Shown here: positions 52,802 through 61,479 of the stretch, one piece after another | Numbering within the stretch: position 1 is the first letter of the stretch | Layout of the letters: each line of letters opens with the position of its first letter | Assembly: GCA_963850095.1 (NCBI GenBank) | Contig: CAWKJX010000005.1 | Coordinates: 1 to 64,000, forward strand | Source of the DNA: Bog-473 sp963850095 | GTDB taxonomy: Bacteria > Actinomycetota > Acidimicrobiia > Acidimicrobiales > RAAP-2 | Reading direction: 5' to 3' | DNA length: 64,000 nt | Program-made: the position numbers and the translations under genes | Notes under the pieces: model-generated | The model's database searches: none | What the model saw: only the letters and a program-made list of their open reading frames with translations | What the model was told of the DNA's origin: nothing

Positions 52802-53485
52802 TCAGCCGGCGGGCGGGCCGACGCGGCGCAGGACGCGCAGGCTCCCGCACTCGCCGTCGTCGACGAACTCACCGGAGTCGAGCGCGGCGCAGTAGAGCTC
52901 GTAGGGCGGGCGTCCACCGTCGGCCGGATCGGGAAAGACGTCGTGGATGGCCAGCCACCCGCCGAGCGCCACGTGGGGCGCCCAGCCCCTGAAGTCCGCC
53001 CACGCCGGCTCCTCGCCGTGGCCGCCATCGATGAAGCACAGCGCCAGCGGCCGGTCCCAGCGCGCCGCCACCGTCGGCGAGTCGCCGACCACGCCGACGA
53101 CCGATGCCTCCAGGCCGGCGCTCGTGATGGTGCGCCGCCAGTGCAGCAGCGTGTCGATGCGGCCGGCCTCGGCGTCGACCAGGTCCGATTCGTGGTACTC
53201 CCATCCCGGCTGGTTCTCCTCCGAGCCGCGGTGGTGGTCGATGGAGAAGACGACCGAGCCGGAGGCCTCCGCCGCGGCCCCGAGGTAGACGGTCGACTTG
53301 CCGCACCAGGCTCCGATCTCCACGAAGGTGGGCGGGACGGCAGTGGGGATGGACTCGCTCCCGGCCCGCCGGGCCGCCCGGTAGAGGGCCTCCCCCTCGT
53401 CGTCGGGCATGAAGCCCCGCGTGCGCCGGGCCAGGTCGAGGAGCGCCTCCACGCGTTCGGAGGCGTCGGGTACCGCCCGCGCCAT
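52802..53485 (-). CDS. Class I SAM-dependent methyltransferase (Methyltransf_24/TylF-like)
   Basis: 227 residues. TFVEIGAWCGKSTVYLGAAAEASGSVVFSIDHHRGSEEN is the SAM-binding region with a conserved DHH; then DRPLALCFIDGGHGEEPAWADFRGWAPHVALGGWLAIHD carries the metal-like D-G-x-H motif common to O-methyltransferases acting on sugars or small acids. It is convergent with the alpha/alpha-barrel gene 42 bases away, and its ATG overlaps the stop of the aminopeptidase gene (TGATG), so it is transcribed from the aminopeptidase side. A functional tie to the glycosyltransferase set is possible given the similar chemistry. Confidence 0.88.
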   Translation of the reverse strand: MARAVPDASERVEALLDLARRTRGFMPDDEGEALYRAARRAGSESIPTAVPPTFVEIGAWCGKSTVYLGAAAEASGSVVFSIDHHRGSEENQPGWEYHESDLVDAEAGRIDTLLHWRRTITSAGLEASVVGVVGDSPTVAARWDRPLALCFIDGGHGEEPAWADFRGWAPHVALGGWLAIHDVFPDPADGGRPPYELYCAALDSGEFVDDGECGSLRVLRRVGPPAG

Positions 53486-56097
53486 CAGGAGCCGGGCGAG
53501 GAGGTGGCCGCCTGGAGCGACTCGGCCAGCGCGGGCCGCTCGCGCGCCGCGAAGGCCACGTTCACCTGCAGGCGCTCGAGCGACTGCGCCACGCGTCGGG
53601 GCCCCGACGCCAGCGGGTGGTCGCGCAGGAAGACGGCGGCCCCGTCGGCGAAGTCGGTGTCGGCGCACAGGGCCGGCAGCGAGTCGAGCATGCGGGGCGG
53701 CGCGTTCTTGGGGAAGCGCTCGAGCATGGCGTCCCAGGTCTCGGTCATGCGCACCCACACCGCCTGGCAGGCCACCGGGTTGGCCAGGAGCGACCCGATC
53801 ACGCTGAATCCGTTCTGGCTGCGCACCTCGGTCATGGCCAGGTCGAAGGTGCGCAGGCACAGGTCGACGTCGGGGAAGGTGGTCAGTGCCCCGAGCGAGC
53901 GCAACTCTTCCTGGGGCGTCAGGGCGGCCCGGTAACGCCCGAGCAGGGCGTCGTAGTCGCCGGGGCGCACCAGCTGCGTCACCGCCGCCAGCGTCGCCGT
54001 CTCGATGTCGGGCGAGATCGGCTCGCCCGATCCTCCGCCGATGGGCGAGGCGTCGAAACGGCGGGCCGCCTCGGTGCGCACCGCGTCGTCGGTGCCCACG
54101 GTGCCCAGGAGGCTGATGGCCAGGGCGCGCAAGGCCGGCGTGCGCTCGCCCTCGCCCGGCTGGGCGTCGAATCCCAGATGTCGGTGGACGGGGCCGATCA
54201 GCGCCGCGACCGCCCGGTGGAGCGCGCCGCGGTCCTCGGGCAGCGCGACCCGGTTGCACAGGTTCAGCGCCGCCGCCACGGACGACCACGGGGTGGGGTC
54301 GGACTCGAGGCCGAGATACGACGCCAGCCCCAGGAACTCGCGCAGCGCCGACTGGCCGGCCAGCGTGGTGGCCCAGGAGTCGGCGAGCAGGTCGGCCCGC
54401 TCGAGCGATGTCAGCTCGGGCAGGTGCGCGGCCAGGGCCAGGCGGTGCTCGGGCTCGTAGCCGACGCGGAACGCGCCCCAGCCCCCGGCGTTGACCACGG
54501 CCAACCCCTCGTCCGCCTCGGGCACCCGCACCGGCTCGGTCCCGAGCACCAGGTGGGCCGTCGGCGCGCCCGGTTTGCCCTCGGCCGGCAGGGCGCGCAC
54601 CGCGACGGGTACGTTCCACGAGGTCCCGATGGAGGACGTGGTACCCGGCGGCACCGGGCCCAGCTCGAACGGCCGCTGGCTCAGAGTGTCGCCGTGCAGC
54701 GTGACCAGGGGATGCCCGCCCTGGAGGATGAACGTGTTCATGACGTCGCGCACCGGCGCCCCACTGGCGTCCTCCAGCGCGTCCCACAGGTCCGTCGTCA
54801 CGGTGTTTCCGTAGGCGTGCGCCTTCAGGTACGAGCGCACCCCGTCGCGGAACACGTCGGGCCCGATGTGCTGCTCGAGCATGCGCAGCACGCTGGCGCC
54901 CTTCTCGTAGGTGAGCAGGTCGAACATGCCTTCCGCCTCCTTGGGCGGTCCGACCGGGTACTCGATGGGCCGCGTCGAGTGCACGGCGTCGATGGCCAGC
55001 GCCGCCTCGCGCGAGGGGGCGAAGCTGACCCAGCGCTCCCAGGACGGCCGGAAGGCGTCGACGCACAGCATCTCCATGAAGGTGGCGAAGGCCTCGTTGA
55101 GCCAGATGCCCTCCCACCAGCCCATGGTGACCAGATCGCCGAACCACATGTGGGCCAGTTCGTGCGAAATGACGTCGGCCACCCGCTCGAGCTCCGTGCG
55201 TGCCGCGTCGGCCGGATCGACCAGCAGCGCGGTGTCACGAAAAGTGATGCAGCCCAGGTTCTCCATCGCCCCGGCGGCGAAATCGGGTATGGCGACCAGG
55301 TCCACCTTCTCGCCCGGGTACGGGATGTTGAAATACTCGGTGAAGAACCGGAGTGCGAAGGCGCCCACCTCCAGGGCGTAGCGGCCGAGGACGGACTTGC
55401 CGGGCATCGTGACGACGCGCAGGGGAACGCCGTCGACGTCCACCGTCTCGGTGGCCTCGAACTTGCCCACCACGAGGGCGACCAAATAGGTCGACATCTT
55501 CATGGTCGGCGAGAACCGCACCCGCCGCTTGTCCCCGACCTGCTCAGAGGCGACGACGGGCGAGTTCGAAAGGGCGTCGACCTCCGGGTCGACCACCACG
55601 GTGATGTCGAAGACGGCCTTGCGGTCGGGCTCATCGAAGCAGGGGAAGCAGCGCCGGGCGTCGACGGACTCGAACTGGGTGGTGGCGATGGTCTGGGTCT
55701 CGCCGTCGGGTGCGGTGTAGGTGGAGCGGTAGAAGCCGCGCAGCTTGTCGTTGAGCGTCCCCGAGAAGCGGCAACTCACCGTGCACGGTCCGGCCACGAT
55801 TTCCGACGACGGGCGGAAGAGCACCTGCTCGAGGTCGTCGTGGAACTCGACCCCGCAGGGGAGCGCGGCGCCGTCCGCCGTGACGACCTCCACGTCGCTG
55901 ATCACGAGCTCGGCCGCATTGAGCACGATCTCCCCGACGACCTCGTGCACGACGGCCTCTATGGTCAGGGTGCCCGTGAAGGTGGCCGACGCCACGTTGG
56001 GCTCGATCTCCATCCGGTACGTCACGGGCTCGACCGTGCGGGGCAGCCGGAACGCCTGTGAACCCTGTCCGCCCGGGGTGGCAGTCGTAGAAGCCAT
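53485..56097 (-). CDS. pepN: M1-family aminopeptidase (PepN-like)
   Basis: 870 residues, the usual size. The exopeptidase motif is FAAGAMENLGCITFRDTALL and the zinc site VISHELAHMWFGDLVTMGWWEGIWLNEAFATFME (HExxH-18-E). The N-terminal beta domain (RLPRTVEPVTYRMEIEPN) and the C-terminal ERAP1-like helical domain (about 520-860) are intact. It would remove N-terminal residues from cytoplasmic peptides. No break was found in this long gene, in contrast to several shorter neighbours to the left. The methyltransferase gene follows with a one-base overlap. Confidence 0.95.
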   Translation of the reverse strand: MASTTATPGGQGSQAFRLPRTVEPVTYRMEIEPNVASATFTGTLTIEAVVHEVVGEIVLNAAELVISDVEVVTADGAALPCGVEFHDDLEQVLFRPSSEIVAGPCTVSCRFSGTLNDKLRGFYRSTYTAPDGETQTIATTQFESVDARRCFPCFDEPDRKAVFDITVVVDPEVDALSNSPVVASEQVGDKRRVRFSPTMKMSTYLVALVVGKFEATETVDVDGVPLRVVTMPGKSVLGRYALEVGAFALRFFTEYFNIPYPGEKVDLVAIPDFAAGAMENLGCITFRDTALLVDPADAARTELERVADVISHELAHMWFGDLVTMGWWEGIWLNEAFATFMEMLCVDAFRPSWERWVSFAPSREAALAIDAVHSTRPIEYPVGPPKEAEGMFDLLTYEKGASVLRMLEQHIGPDVFRDGVRSYLKAHAYGNTVTTDLWDALEDASGAPVRDVMNTFILQGGHPLVTLHGDTLSQRPFELGPVPPGTTSSIGTSWNVPVAVRALPAEGKPGAPTAHLVLGTEPVRVPEADEGLAVVNAGGWGAFRVGYEPEHRLALAAHLPELTSLERADLLADSWATTLAGQSALREFLGLASYLGLESDPTPWSSVAAALNLCNRVALPEDRGALHRAVAALIGPVHRHLGFDAQPGEGERTPALRALAISLLGTVGTDDAVRTEAARRFDASPIGGGSGEPISPDIETATLAAVTQLVRPGDYDALLGRYRAALTPQEELRSLGALTTFPDVDLCLRTFDLAMTEVRSQNGFSVIGSLLANPVACQAVWVRMTETWDAMLERFPKNAPPRMLDSLPALCADTDFADGAAVFLRDHPLASGPRRVAQSLERLQVNVAFAARERPALAESLQAATSSPGS

Positions 56098-56136
56098 CCG
56101 GGCAGGCTACTCGCAGCGCCCGACTAGGTTCGCTCC

Positions 56137-57210
56137 GTGCCGTTCGACGATGTGACGCCCCAAACCCCGTCCGCCCCGCCTGTCGCGGGGCAGGGCGAAC
56201 CGACGCAACCCCTCGATGTGGTGGCCATCGGATCGCCGCTGCTCGACGTCATCGCCATGGTGAGTGACGAGCAACTGACACAGGTGGGTCTTGACAAGGG
56301 ATCGATGACGCTCGTCGATCTGGCCACCGCCAACGCCGTGCAGGCGTCCATGGCGGCGCCCCGGTTCGTCTCCGGTGGTTCGGTGGCCAACACGACGGCA
56401 GGCATCGCGGAGCTCGGTGGAACGGCCGGGTTCGTCGGCGCCGTGGCCGACGACGAGGTCGGCCGCACATACGCCCAGAACCTGCGCGCCGCCGGCGTCG
56501 AGTTCGAGCCGCACCTGAGCGAGTCGGCGGCCGGCGACGGCTTGGGCACCGGGCGCTGCATCGTCCTGATCACCGGCGACGCCGACCGCACCATGGGGAC
56601 GTATCTGGGGGCGGCCTCCACCATGTCGCCGGCCGGTGTGCCGGAGGACTTCGTCGGCCGGGCGTCTATCTTGCTGCTCGAGGGCTATCTGTGGGACGTC
56701 CCGGCGGCCAAGGAGGCCATGCGGCACGCCGCGGCCACCGCCCATGCCGCCGACGGTTCCGTCGCGCTGTCCCTGTCCGATCCCTTCTGCGTGGAACGGC
56801 ATCAGAGGGAGTTCCTGGACCTGCTGCTCGACGACGTCGACATCCTGCTCGGCAACGAGGAGGAGGTGACCATGCTGTTCGCCGCGGCGTCCTATCAGAG
56901 CGCGCTGGCCGCAGCCGAGGAGACCGGGCTGCTGGTCGTGATGACCCGTGGTGCGCACGGGGCCACCGTCCTGACGCCCCGGGGGCCCCAGGAGGTGCCG
57001 GCCGGGGAGGTCGAGCGGGTGGTCGACACCACGGGCGCCGGCGACCTGTTCGCGGCCGGGTTCCTGTTCGGCCTCACGCACGGCATGGGCCCGGAGGAGA
57101 GCACACGGCTGGGCGGCCTGTGCGCCGCCGAGGTCATCTCTCACACGGGTGCCCGGCCCGAGGCCGACCTGAAGGCGCTGGCCGCCGGCGCCGGCCTGTT
57201 GACCCGTTGA
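56137..57210 (+). CDS. PfkB-family sugar/nucleoside kinase (adenosine-kinase-like)
   Basis: 357 residues from a GTG. PLDVVAIGSPLLDVIAMVSDEQL begins the ribokinase fold; SGGSVANTTAGIAELGGTAGFVGAVADDEVG is PfkB signature 1, LLEGYLWDVPAAKEA follows, and VVDTTGAGDLFAAGFLFG is signature 2 with the catalytic Asp. The GGSVANT form and the length resemble bacterial adenosine/ribokinase-like kinases found next to ychF in some actinobacteria. The proline-rich first 25 residues are probably not part of the fold. It precedes ychF by 10 bases. Confidence 0.9.
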   Translation: MPFDDVTPQTPSAPPVAGQGEPTQPLDVVAIGSPLLDVIAMVSDEQLTQVGLDKGSMTLVDLATANAVQASMAAPRFVSGGSVANTTAGIAELGGTAGFVGAVADDEVGRTYAQNLRAAGVEFEPHLSESAAGDGLGTGRCIVLITGDADRTMGTYLGAASTMSPAGVPEDFVGRASILLLEGYLWDVPAAKEAMRHAAATAHAADGSVALSLSDPFCVERHQREFLDLLLDDVDILLGNEEEVTMLFAAASYQSALAAAEETGLLVVMTRGAHGATVLTPRGPQEVPAGEVERVVDTTGAGDLFAAGFLFGLTHGMGPEESTRLGGLCAAEVISHTGARPEADLKALAAGAGLLTR

Positions 57211-57220
57211 CCGGCGCATC

Positions 57221-58306
57221 GTGAGCCTGTCGATCGGCATCGTCGGGCTGCCCAACGTGGGCAAGTCGACCCTCTTCAACGCGTTGACGCACAACAACGT
57301 CCTGGCGGCGAACTACCCCTTCGCCACCATTGAGCCCAACGTCGGCGTCGTCGCCGTTCCCGACCCCCGCCTCGAAATGCTGGCGTCGCTCTACGACGGT
57401 GCGCCCGTGGTGCCGGCCACGGTGACCTTCGTCGACATCGCCGGGCTGGTGCGCGGGGCATCACAGGGCGAGGGGCTGGGCAACAAGTTCCTGGCCGCCA
57501 TCCGCGAGACCGACGCCATCTGCCAGGTGGTGCGCGCCTTCCACGACGACGACGTCGTGCACGTCGACGCGCGCATCGACCCGGCGGGCGACATGGAGAC
57601 GGTGAACACCGAACTGATCCTGGCCGACCTGCAGACGGTGGAGAACCGCCTGCCCAAGCTGGCCAAGGAGGCCAAGGCGGCGCCGGCGCAGAGACCGGTC
57701 CTGGCTGCGGTGGAGGCGGCGGCGGCCATCCTCGGTGAGGGCCGCACCATTTCGAGCGCGGCTGCGGCAGGTGAGGTGGACCTGGTGCTGCTGCGTGACC
57801 TGCACCTGCTCACGGCCAAGCCCTTCATTTACGTCTTCAACGTGGACGAGGCGGCGCTGGGCGACGGGGCGGTGGCGGCCGAACTGGCCGCCAGTGTGGC
57901 GCCGGCCGCCGCCGTCGTGCTGTGCGCGCAGATCGAGGCCGAGGTGGCGGCGCTCGACCCCGACGACGCCAAGGAGTTGCTGGCCAGCTACGGGCAGGCC
58001 GAATCGGGTTTGGAGCAGCTGGTCCACGTCGGATTCGCCACGCTCGGCCTGCAGACCTTCCTGACGGCCGGGCCCAAGGAGGCCCGGGCGTGGACCATCC
58101 ACATCGGTGACACCGCGCCCAGGGCGGCCGGCGTGATCCACACCGACTTCGAGCGGGGCTTCATCAAGGCCGAGGTGATCAGCTTCGACGAACTGATGGA
58201 GGCGGGCTCGGTGGCCGCGGCGCGCAACGTCGGCAAGGCCCGCATGGAGGGCAAGGAGTACGTCATGCGCGACGGTGACGTGGTGGAGTTCCGATTCAAC
58301 ACCTGA
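57221..58306 (+). CDS. ychF: YchF/Obg-like P-loop ATPase
   Basis: 361 residues, full length. G1 is GIVGLPNVGKSTLFNALT, followed by YPFATIEPNVGVV (G2 region), VDIAGLVRGASQGEGLGNKF (G3) and YVFNVDE where NKxD of GTPases is replaced by N-V-D-E, the reason YchF prefers ATP. The C-terminal TGS-like domain reads RAWTIHIGDTAPRAAGVIHTDFERGFIKAEVISFDEL and ends EYVMRDGDVVEFRFNT. The protein binds ribosomes and responds to oxidative stress. GTG start, ten bases after the kinase gene. Confidence 0.96.
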   Translation: MSLSIGIVGLPNVGKSTLFNALTHNNVLAANYPFATIEPNVGVVAVPDPRLEMLASLYDGAPVVPATVTFVDIAGLVRGASQGEGLGNKFLAAIRETDAICQVVRAFHDDDVVHVDARIDPAGDMETVNTELILADLQTVENRLPKLAKEAKAAPAQRPVLAAVEAAAAILGEGRTISSAAAAGEVDLVLLRDLHLLTAKPFIYVFNVDEAALGDGAVAAELAASVAPAAAVVLCAQIEAEVAALDPDDAKELLASYGQAESGLEQLVHVGFATLGLQTFLTAGPKEARAWTIHIGDTAPRAAGVIHTDFERGFIKAEVISFDELMEAGSVAAARNVGKARMEGKEYVMRDGDVVEFRFNT

Positions 58307-58366
58307 AAATGGGCATCGCCCGGTCCAGCGCGAAGAGCTCCTGACTCACGATCGTCGGCCCGATCG

Positions 58367-59672
58367 TCAGGTGTTCGGGTTGACGTTCAGGTTGGGGTTG
58401 GTGACTGCGAACGACGTCGTGATCTGCTTGCCCTGGGCGTTGATGACGTACCACAGGCCACCGTCCTGGTCGACGGCCTGGCCGGTGACCATGCCCGGCG
58501 TGACGTCCATGTTGTAGGTGTAGAGCGGGTGCCCGCCGTAGGAGATCTGGGTGGAGCCGTCGGGGCGGGCCAGCGTCCCGACCAGCGCGGTGTCGAGGCC
58601 CTTGCCGACCTCGATGGGGCCGGACTTCACGAGCGGCGGCCACTGGAAGACGCAGGCGGTATCGACGCAGGCCGAGTGCATCGGCGTGTCCGGGACGAAG
58701 TCGTAGAGCGTGTTGCCGCCCCCCGTGGCCAAAATGAGCCCTTCAGGCGAACGCTGCAGCGTGAGCGTCAGGGAGGTGTCGGTCGTCGGCGGCGATTTCA
58801 ACGTCGTCACGTTCGAGCTGTTGCCGCAGGCGGCGAAGGCCAGGGCGGCGACGAGGCAGGCTGCGGGGACGACGAGGGCAGGGCGGCGCAGCGGTATCCG
58901 CCTCACGATGCGGCCGGGGACGCTGGAGCCGAGCACCCAACTGATGGACGAGAGCGCGTCGGCCACGGTCCAGTCGGGCTCCTCGGGGTGGTGCAGGCCA
59001 TAGACGCCACCGGCGTCGAGGAGCGTGGTGAGCCTGGGATTCAGCCGGCCGGCCATGTCGGGCGCGCTCACGTCGACGAAGCGCTCGCGTCCGGCGCGGT
59101 CGACGATGATGTAGCCGTCGGTGTGGTCGACGTCGTAGGTGAGCGGCTGGCCCGTCCACCAGTCGAGGTGTGGTGGCTGCTCCTCGGGCACTATCTGGTA
59201 GCCGACGCCGAAGGGCTTCCAGAAGGCGGCGACCTGCGCCGGCGTGCCGGTCCACAGGTCCCAGTCGGCTCCGAACTCCTTCTGGTAGGCGGCCAGGCGG
59301 GCCACGGTGTCGCGGCCGGGGTCGACGGTGGCCTCGACGAAGACCACCCGGTCGGCGTCGCCGGCGGCGCGCACGGCGCGCTGCAGCTCGATGAAGGCGC
59401 CGGTGACCAGCGGGCACTCGTCCTGGCACAGGGTCAGGAAGGGCGCCAGCACGACCACCTTGCCGCGCAGCGCGGCCAGCGAGACGGTCCGGCCGTCCTG
59501 GTTGGTCAGCGTCACGTCCTGGGGCGTGGGCCGGTTCAGGGTCAGGCCCTGGCTGGGCGGGGGCGCGGCAGGGGCCGGAGAGCCGCAGGCGGCCACGAGC
59601 ACGCTCAGGACGGCCAGGGCGGTGACGGCCGGCGCCCGAGCGGCGGCGGGGGCGGGGGCGGGGGGGACTCAT
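58367..59672 (-). CDS. SCO1-like domain fused to secreted-repeat lipoprotein domain (frameshifted as sequenced)
   Basis: The ATG at 59672 and the remaining frame are joined by removing one base in the G-rich run near 59655, giving 434 residues; otherwise a GTG or the Met at 59602 is the start. A lipoprotein signal (VLSVLVAACGS) is followed by a SCO1/SenC thioredoxin-like domain with C-x3-C in TLCQDECPL and a distal His in YDVDHTDGY, the copper ligands of cytochrome oxidase assembly factors. After an internal hydrophobic stretch ending FAACGNSS, residues from about 290 form a secreted-repeat domain (YTYNMDVTPGMVTGQ). The fusion of copper chaperone and repeat domain is unusual. Confidence 0.75.
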
Positions 59673-59781
59673 AGGTACGCCCCCATCCCTAGTGGGCGGG
59701 TGGGCACGCATGCCAGTCAGGGCCTCGCTGTGCTGGGAGTTCGCGCCCGCCGGAGAGCCGGGGACGGGCCCTCCGGGTCCC

Positions 59782-60399
59782 TCAGTCGTCGTCTTCGCCC
59801 GGGGGCAGGAAGGTGAACGGCAGGTCGGCCAGGGTGATGAGCGTGGAGGCGATCCAGCGGGTGAGGCCGTCGAAGACGGGGGTGACGGTCGAGGGGTCCT
59901 CGAGCTGCTGCTCGGAGAAGCGGAGCGAGCCCTCGTAGGTGGCCTCGACGGCCCAGCGCAGACCGTCGGCCGTCCCGCCGGCGTCGGTCTCGGGATGCAC
60001 CTGCTCAATGGTGGTGGCGGTCCGCACCAGGTCGGCGGGGTCGGCCAGGGGCCCGTGGGCGGGCAGGGCGGCCATCACCTTCTCGGTGTCGGGGGCCTCG
60101 GCCATGCGCTGGACGCGCAGGGCCACTTCTATGACGGCCTCGGGCATTTCGTCGGGCGGCTCGCCGATCGACCAGCTGCGGTACGAGGTCTGGCTCCAGG
60201 TGGGCCAGTCGACCGACACGTCGGCCCGCACCCGGGGCGGCTGCTCCTCGCCCGGCAGGCTGTAGGAGGTCTCCCAGGACACGTCGCCCAGGAAGACGTC
60301 GACCTGGAAGCGCTCCTCGACCGCCTGGCGTTGCAGGAGCGCCCGGTCGAACGAGGCGCGGATGGTGCCGATGACGTCGACGAGCACATGGTCGAGCAC
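59782..60399 (-). CDS. Conserved-looking protein of unknown function
   Basis: 205 residues with no recognised domain. It is acidic and has no signal or membrane helix. An N-terminal helix (MLDHVLVDVIGTIRASFDRALLQRQAVEERF) leads into a beta-rich region with VDVFLGDVSWETSYSLPGEE and RVRADVSVDWPTWSQTSYRSW, and a C-terminal LTRWIASTLITLADLPFTFLPP. The gene starts 44 bases from the divergent glycerophosphodiesterase gene. Nothing in the context fixes a role. Confidence 0.65.
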   Translation of the reverse strand: MLDHVLVDVIGTIRASFDRALLQRQAVEERFQVDVFLGDVSWETSYSLPGEEQPPRVRADVSVDWPTWSQTSYRSWSIGEPPDEMPEAVIEVALRVQRMAEAPDTEKVMAALPAHGPLADPADLVRTATTIEQVHPETDAGGTADGLRWAVEATYEGSLRFSEQQLEDPSTVTPVFDGLTRWIASTLITLADLPFTFLPPGEDDD

Positions 60400-60442
60400 T
60401 TCGCACGAGGATAGGCCAGCGGCGGCTGTTACCGTTCCGCGG

Positions 60443-61303
60443 ATGAGCGAAGGGTGGGTGTGGCTGGAACGGCGCGTGATCGCCTACGCACACCAGGGCG
60501 GCGCGTGGGAGTCGCCGTCGTCCACCCTGCACGCCATCCGGCACGCCCTCGACGCCGGGGCGACGGGCATAGAGCTCGACGTGCACGCGACGGCCGACGG
60601 CGAGCTGGTGGTGTGCCACGACGCCACGGTCGACCGCACCACGGCGGGTCGCGGCGCCATCTCGTCGTTCACGCTGGCCCAGCTGCGCCAAATGGACTTC
60701 TCGTATTGGTGGATTCCCGGCGCCGACGTGACGCCCGGGCGCCCCGACGCGGACTACCCCTACCGCGGCCGGGCGCCGGAGGACCCGAGCTTCGGGATCG
60801 CCACGCTGCGCGAGGTGCTCGAAGGGTTTCCCGGCGTGGTGCTCAACCTCGACATCAAGCAGACGGCGCCGGTGGTGGCGCCCTATGAGGAGGCGCTGGC
60901 CCGGCTGCTGGCCGAGTACGAGCGGGCCGACGACGTCATTGTGGCGTCGTTCCTCGACCCGGCCACCGATGTCTTCCGGGCCGTCGCCCCGGGCGTGCCG
61001 ACTTCGGCGGGGACGATGGCGACGGCCGAGGCGTGGCGGGCCGTGCAGGCCGGCCAGCCCGTGCCCGACAGCCCGGCCGTGGCCTTCCAGGTGCCCGAGC
61101 GCCAGGGCGACCTCGTCGTGGTGGACGAGCCCTTCGTGGCGGCGGCGCACGCGGCCGGTAAGGCCGTGCACGTGTGGACGGTCAACGACACCGAGTCCAT
61201 GCAGCGGCTCGTCCGCCTGGGGGTCGACGGCATCATTTCGGACGTGCCGACCTCGCTGTGCTCGGTGCTGAGGTCGGCCCGGGTGGCCTGGGACGGGATG
61301 TGA
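60443..61303 (+). CDS. Glycerophosphodiester phosphodiesterase family protein
   Basis: 286 residues. RVIAYAHQGGAWESPSSTLHAIRHAL carries the first catalytic His (HQGG in place of the usual HRGG) and E; GIELDVHATADGELVVCHDATVDRTT has the E-x-D metal ligands and second His, both expected of GDPD TIM barrels. The C terminus reads HVWTVNDTESMQRLVRLGVDGIISDVP, the standard end of the fold. No signal peptide is seen, so the enzyme is cytoplasmic and would release glycerol 3-phosphate from deacylated phospholipids. Confidence 0.92.
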   Translation: MSEGWVWLERRVIAYAHQGGAWESPSSTLHAIRHALDAGATGIELDVHATADGELVVCHDATVDRTTAGRGAISSFTLAQLRQMDFSYWWIPGADVTPGRPDADYPYRGRAPEDPSFGIATLREVLEGFPGVVLNLDIKQTAPVVAPYEEALARLLAEYERADDVIVASFLDPATDVFRAVAPGVPTSAGTMATAEAWRAVQAGQPVPDSPAVAFQVPERQGDLVVVDEPFVAAAHAAGKAVHVWTVNDTESMQRLVRLGVDGIISDVPTSLCSVLRSARVAWDGM

Positions 61304-61342
61304 GTCCTCAGACGGTCAGGTCTGCCACCGCCGGGCGCGGCC

Positions 61343-61426
61343 TCAGCCGCGGCCGCAGTTCGGCTTCTTGCCGTGGTTGGCCTTCTTCTTCGTCCTGAGC
61401 TTGCGCTTGACCGTTCGTTTCGACAT
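61343..61426 (-). CDS. bL37-type small ribosomal protein
   Basis: A 27-residue, very basic peptide (MSKRTVKRKLRTKKK, then ANHGKKPNCGRG). The KANHGK-[RK]-PN block is the hallmark of bL37, a 24-residue large-subunit protein described in mycobacteria. Upstream, between the ATG and the divergent methyltransferase gene, is a short gap without a clear ribosome site. The gene is easily missed by gene callers because of its size. It is convergent with the phosphodiesterase gene, 39 bases away. Confidence 0.8.
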   Translation of the reverse strand: MSKRTVKRKLRTKKKANHGKKPNCGRG

Positions 61427-61479
61427 GGGTTGCACACGTTAGCTTCTTCCTGCCTGACCGACGACGCGAGGTGCCCACC

